Shown in pieces: positions 21,306 through 23,444 of a stretch of DNA of 23,444 bases (positions are counted from its first letter, which is position 1; the number at the start of each line of letters is the position of its first letter). The stretch is from positions 1 through 23,444 of the forward strand of contig DGIK01000122.1 of NCBI GenBank assembly GCA_002393195.1, written 5' to 3'. The notes beneath the pieces were generated by a model. That model ran no database searches, had not been told where the DNA came from, and saw nothing but the letters and a program-made list of their open reading frames with translations. The DNA comes from Bacteroidales bacterium UBA3824. GTDB lineage: Bacteria > Bacteroidota > Bacteroidia > Bacteroidales > UBA3824. A program made the position numbers and the translations under genes.

Positions 21306-23444
21306 ATGAAACGCTACAAAAAATATTTTTTATTACTATTTGTTATATCGAGTTTGATATGTTCGAAGGCGGAAGCGCAGGGCGAGATGATTTTTACATC
21401 GAGCAAGGATTTGTCGTCGAGCATGGTCAATAATATCTTCCAGGACGACCTCGGCTTCGTGTGGGTGTCGTCTGAGGATGGGCTTGATGTGTATGATGGT
21501 GTCAACTTCTGGAACATTCACCACGTGGACGGCGATTCGCTGTCGCTTGTGAGCAATTACGTTAGGTTTGTATATCAGGATCCGGCGCGCAATATTTTTG
21601 TTGCCACGCTGCACGGTCTTCAACTCTTTGACCGTGATACCCGTACATTTCATAATGTGCCAATCAATGGTGGTTTCGGACCTCTCAATATCCGTCCGTC
21701 GGTGGCTTGCATCTGCCGTGTCAACGATACTCTCACAGTGGTAGGCACGTCGGGCTACGGCATTATGCTGCTCCAACATAATGACGACGGTTTTAGCCTA
21801 TTCACTCACCGAGGTGTAGGTTTGGGCAGCGTCGGGTGCATTTACAAGGATGATTCCGGCTATATATGGATGTCTGGCAACAATGTTGTTAAAAAACTCA
21901 ATTTGTCCCTTGAAGAGATTGAGGTAGTTACGCTTCCTAACCAGGAGTCTGCTACAGCCATCACCAGTACCGGCGACGGCACTTTGCTGTTTGGCACATC
22001 GCATGGACGTGTGCTTGTATATGACGCCAATGCGCCGTCCAAGTATCGCGAGATAGTCACCAAGGCGCAGAATGATATGGTGGTTACGTGTTTTTGCATG
22101 GATGTCGATAATTCCATCCTTATGGGTACCGACGGTTACGGTGTCAAAAGGCTTGTCCATCAAGACGACGGCACGTGGTCTATCGGCGATTTTGATTTTG
22201 CCCTTGCCAACAATCATCAGCTCAAGATACACCACATCATGCGCGACCGCGACGGCAATTTTTGGTTTGGCTGTTTTCAGCGTGGTGTGCTTGTGGTGAA
22301 GGGCGGTAGCAATTTCTTTGATTACATCGGTCGTATCTCCCGCAAGCGCAATGTCATAGGCAGTTGCTGTGTGGTTTCTGTGTATGCCGATAGCAACAAT
22401 AATATATATGTAGGCACCGACAATGATGGTTTTTATTTGTTGGATCCCGATTACAAACTCATCCAGCATTATGACTGCAATCAGCCCGGCACGATAGTTC
22501 CCAAAGTGCCGCTTGCATTTTGCGAAGACAGCCACGGACGGCTTTGGACGGGCGGCTATCAGGGCGGTCTTGTGTATCTCGACCGCAAGACGGGCACTTG
22601 GCACAGGTACGACCTTGCGACGGCGTCGGGCGGCAGTTGCGACGATTTTTCGAGCGTATATTCCATCGTAGAAGACAAGGATCGGCAGAATCTTTGGGTG
22701 TCGGCGTCGGGTGTGGGGCTTTTCCGCATCAACGCTAATACACTTGCTGGTCGCCTTTATGGCATCAAAAACTCCACTTTCCAGCACGATTTTTCTACCG
22801 ACCAGCTTTGCAATGCGTGGGTGGTGAGCATGATGCTTTCGTCAGACAAATCCAAGCTCTATATCGGCACGTATTCTGGATTTTCCTGTTTGGATCTCAA
22901 TACAGAGAGCTTTGTAAGCACGTATGGCGTCAATTGTTTTTTGGAAGGTTATGTGGTCAATAGCATCTGCGAGGGACGCGACGGCTACTTTTGGGTAGGC
23001 ACTACCGACGGACTTTTCAAATTTGACGCCGACACGCGCAAATTCAAGCGTTACGGCACGGCGGATGGGCTTTCGGGCACTTCTATTTCGGGCATCGCCT
23101 GCGATACTGCCGGCAATATGTGGATAAGCAGCAAGTCGGGCATATCGTGTCTTGACGCGCAGACGGGCAAGTTTGTCAATTATGATTCCTTCGACGGATT
23201 GTATAGCAACGAGTTTATGCCCGATGCGGTGTATAATTGCCAAAATGGGCGCATATTGTTTGGCTCTGTCAATGGTGTGATAGGTTTCAATCCATTCGCA
23301 CGTCGCAATAGAGACAAGTCGTTGAATATCAGGATTGTCGATTTTTGGGTTGACAATGTTCCCGTGGTGAGGGGCAGCAAGTCGGGCAGCAATTACGTTG
23401 TGGATACCGCCGTGATAGCGGCTCGCAGATTCCACCTTGCTCAT
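21306..23444 (+). CDS. Hybrid two-component system sensor, periplasmic propeller part (cut by window edge)
   Basis: 713 uninterrupted codons from the ATG at 21306 to the window end. A signal peptide (MKRYKKYFLLLFVISSLICSKAEAQ) precedes many two-component-regulator propeller repeats with the typical wording: IFQDDLGFVWVSSEDGLDVYDG, IMRDRDGNFWFGCFQRGV, ICEGRDGYFWVGTTDGLFKF, IACDTAGNMWISSKSGISCL, and ILFGSVNGVIGFNPF. The last visible part (NIRIVDFWVDNNVPV) looks like the start of the Y_Y_Y domain. Family knowledge predicts a membrane helix, HisKA, HATPase, receiver and AraC-type DNA-binding domain beyond the edge; those are not visible. HTCS proteins usually sense a glycan fragment and control a polysaccharide utilisation locus. 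It is divergent from cstA with a 164-nt gap. Confidence 0.88.
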   Translation, partial: MKRYKKYFLLLFVISSLICSKAEAQGEMIFTSSKDLSSSMVNNIFQDDLGFVWVSSEDGLDVYDGVNFWNIHHVDGDSLSLVSNYVRFVYQDPARNIFVATLHGLQLFDRDTRTFHNVPINGGFGPLNIRPSVACICRVNDTLTVVGTSGYGIMLLQHNDDGFSLFTHRGVGLGSVGCIYKDDSGYIWMSGNNVVKKLNLSLEEIEVVTLPNQESATAITSTGDGTLLFGTSHGRVLVYDANAPSKYREIVTKAQNDMVVTCFCMDVDNSILMGTDGYGVKRLVHQDDGTWSIGDFDFALANNHQLKIHHIMRDRDGNFWFGCFQRGVLVVKGGSNFFDYIGRISRKRNVIGSCCVVSVYADSNNNIYVGTDNDGFYLLDPDYKLIQHYDCNQPGTIVPKVPLAFCEDSHGRLWTGGYQGGLVYLDRKTGTWHRYDLATASGGSCDDFSSVYSIVEDKDRQNLWVSASGVGLFRINANTLAGRLYGIKNSTFQHDFSTDQLCNAWVVSMMLSSDKSKLYIGTYSGFSCLDLNTESFVSTYGVNCFLEGYVVNSICEGRDGYFWVGTTDGLFKFDADTRKFKRYGTADGLSGTSISGIACDTAGNMWISSKSGISCLDAQTGKFVNYDSFDGLYSNEFMPDAVYNCQNGRILFGSVNGVIGFNPFARRNRDKSLNIRIVDFWVDNVPVVRGSKSGSNYVVDTAVIAARRFHLAH

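Noticed and set aside
21798..22787. Antisense open frame (329 codons) opposite the propeller sensor
   Set aside because: The plus strand is open for 713 codons with propeller repeats and a signal peptide; the antisense product has no recognisable feature.

Overview
The window is from a Bacteroidota genome, almost certainly order Bacteroidales. Several things point there: a long-type PPi-dependent phosphofructokinase, the Bacteroidetes MerR regulator, the amino terminus of a hybrid two-component system (HTCS) propeller sensor, lipoproteins with Bacteroidales-style leaders, and repeated matches to the Bacteroides promoter (TTTG, 19-20 nt, TAnnTTTG) at places where a promoter makes sense. No tRNA, rRNA, CRISPR array, transposase or integrase was seen, and no gap between genes exceeds about 235 nt.

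Layout. (1) 1-403: 5' end of pfp, minus strand. (2) 478-2311: an AbiE type IV toxin-antitoxin/abortive-infection pair (abiEi-abiEii, minus), bracketed by two hairpins; a 35-nt palindrome occurs as two identical copies around its promoter. (3) 2314-4411: minus-strand operon DUF2007 protein - der - lipoprotein. (4) 4499-6570: minus-strand M23 peptidase - merR - siaB-like ATPase/kinase. (5) 6805-16458: ten plus-strand genes forming a complete chemosensory operon: STAS protein, CheY, CheA, CheW, CheR, a histidine-kinase-like protein, CheD, CheB, a second CheY-like regulator, and a 761-residue membrane GAF/PAS sensor. (6) 16491-17381: prmC. (7) 17403-19617: a lipoprotein and a VCBS/FG-GAP-like exported protein, minus. 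(8) 19699-21141: cstA, minus. (9) 21306 to the end: 713 codons of an HTCS sensor, plus strand.

The most interesting part is the chemosensory operon with its divergent neighbours. It has kinase, coupling protein, methyltransferase, methylesterase/deamidase, glutamine deamidase and two response regulators. The window shows no methyl-accepting chemotaxis protein, no CheC/CheX/CheZ phosphatase and no flagellar, pilus or gliding gene. The likely receptor is the last gene: two of its PAS domains resemble those of soluble MCPs, but the MCP signalling hairpin is missing and the protein ends in a third PAS domain. The operon also encodes a kinase-like protein whose phospho-accepting histidine is asparagine while its ATP-binding boxes are intact, and a SpoIIAA-like STAS protein. 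A SiaB-type ATPase, a family known to phosphorylate STAS-like proteins, sits about 1.7 kb away across the divergent promoter region. My inference is a chemosensory array joined to a partner-switching module that controls something other than flagella.

The operon is richer in G+C than its flanks in the lines I counted by hand (about 53% against 37-38%), with mostly C/G third codon positions. That could reflect transfer or high expression. Between cheY and cheA lies an in-frame remnant repeating the last residues of CheY with synonymous changes, which suggests the operon has been rearranged.
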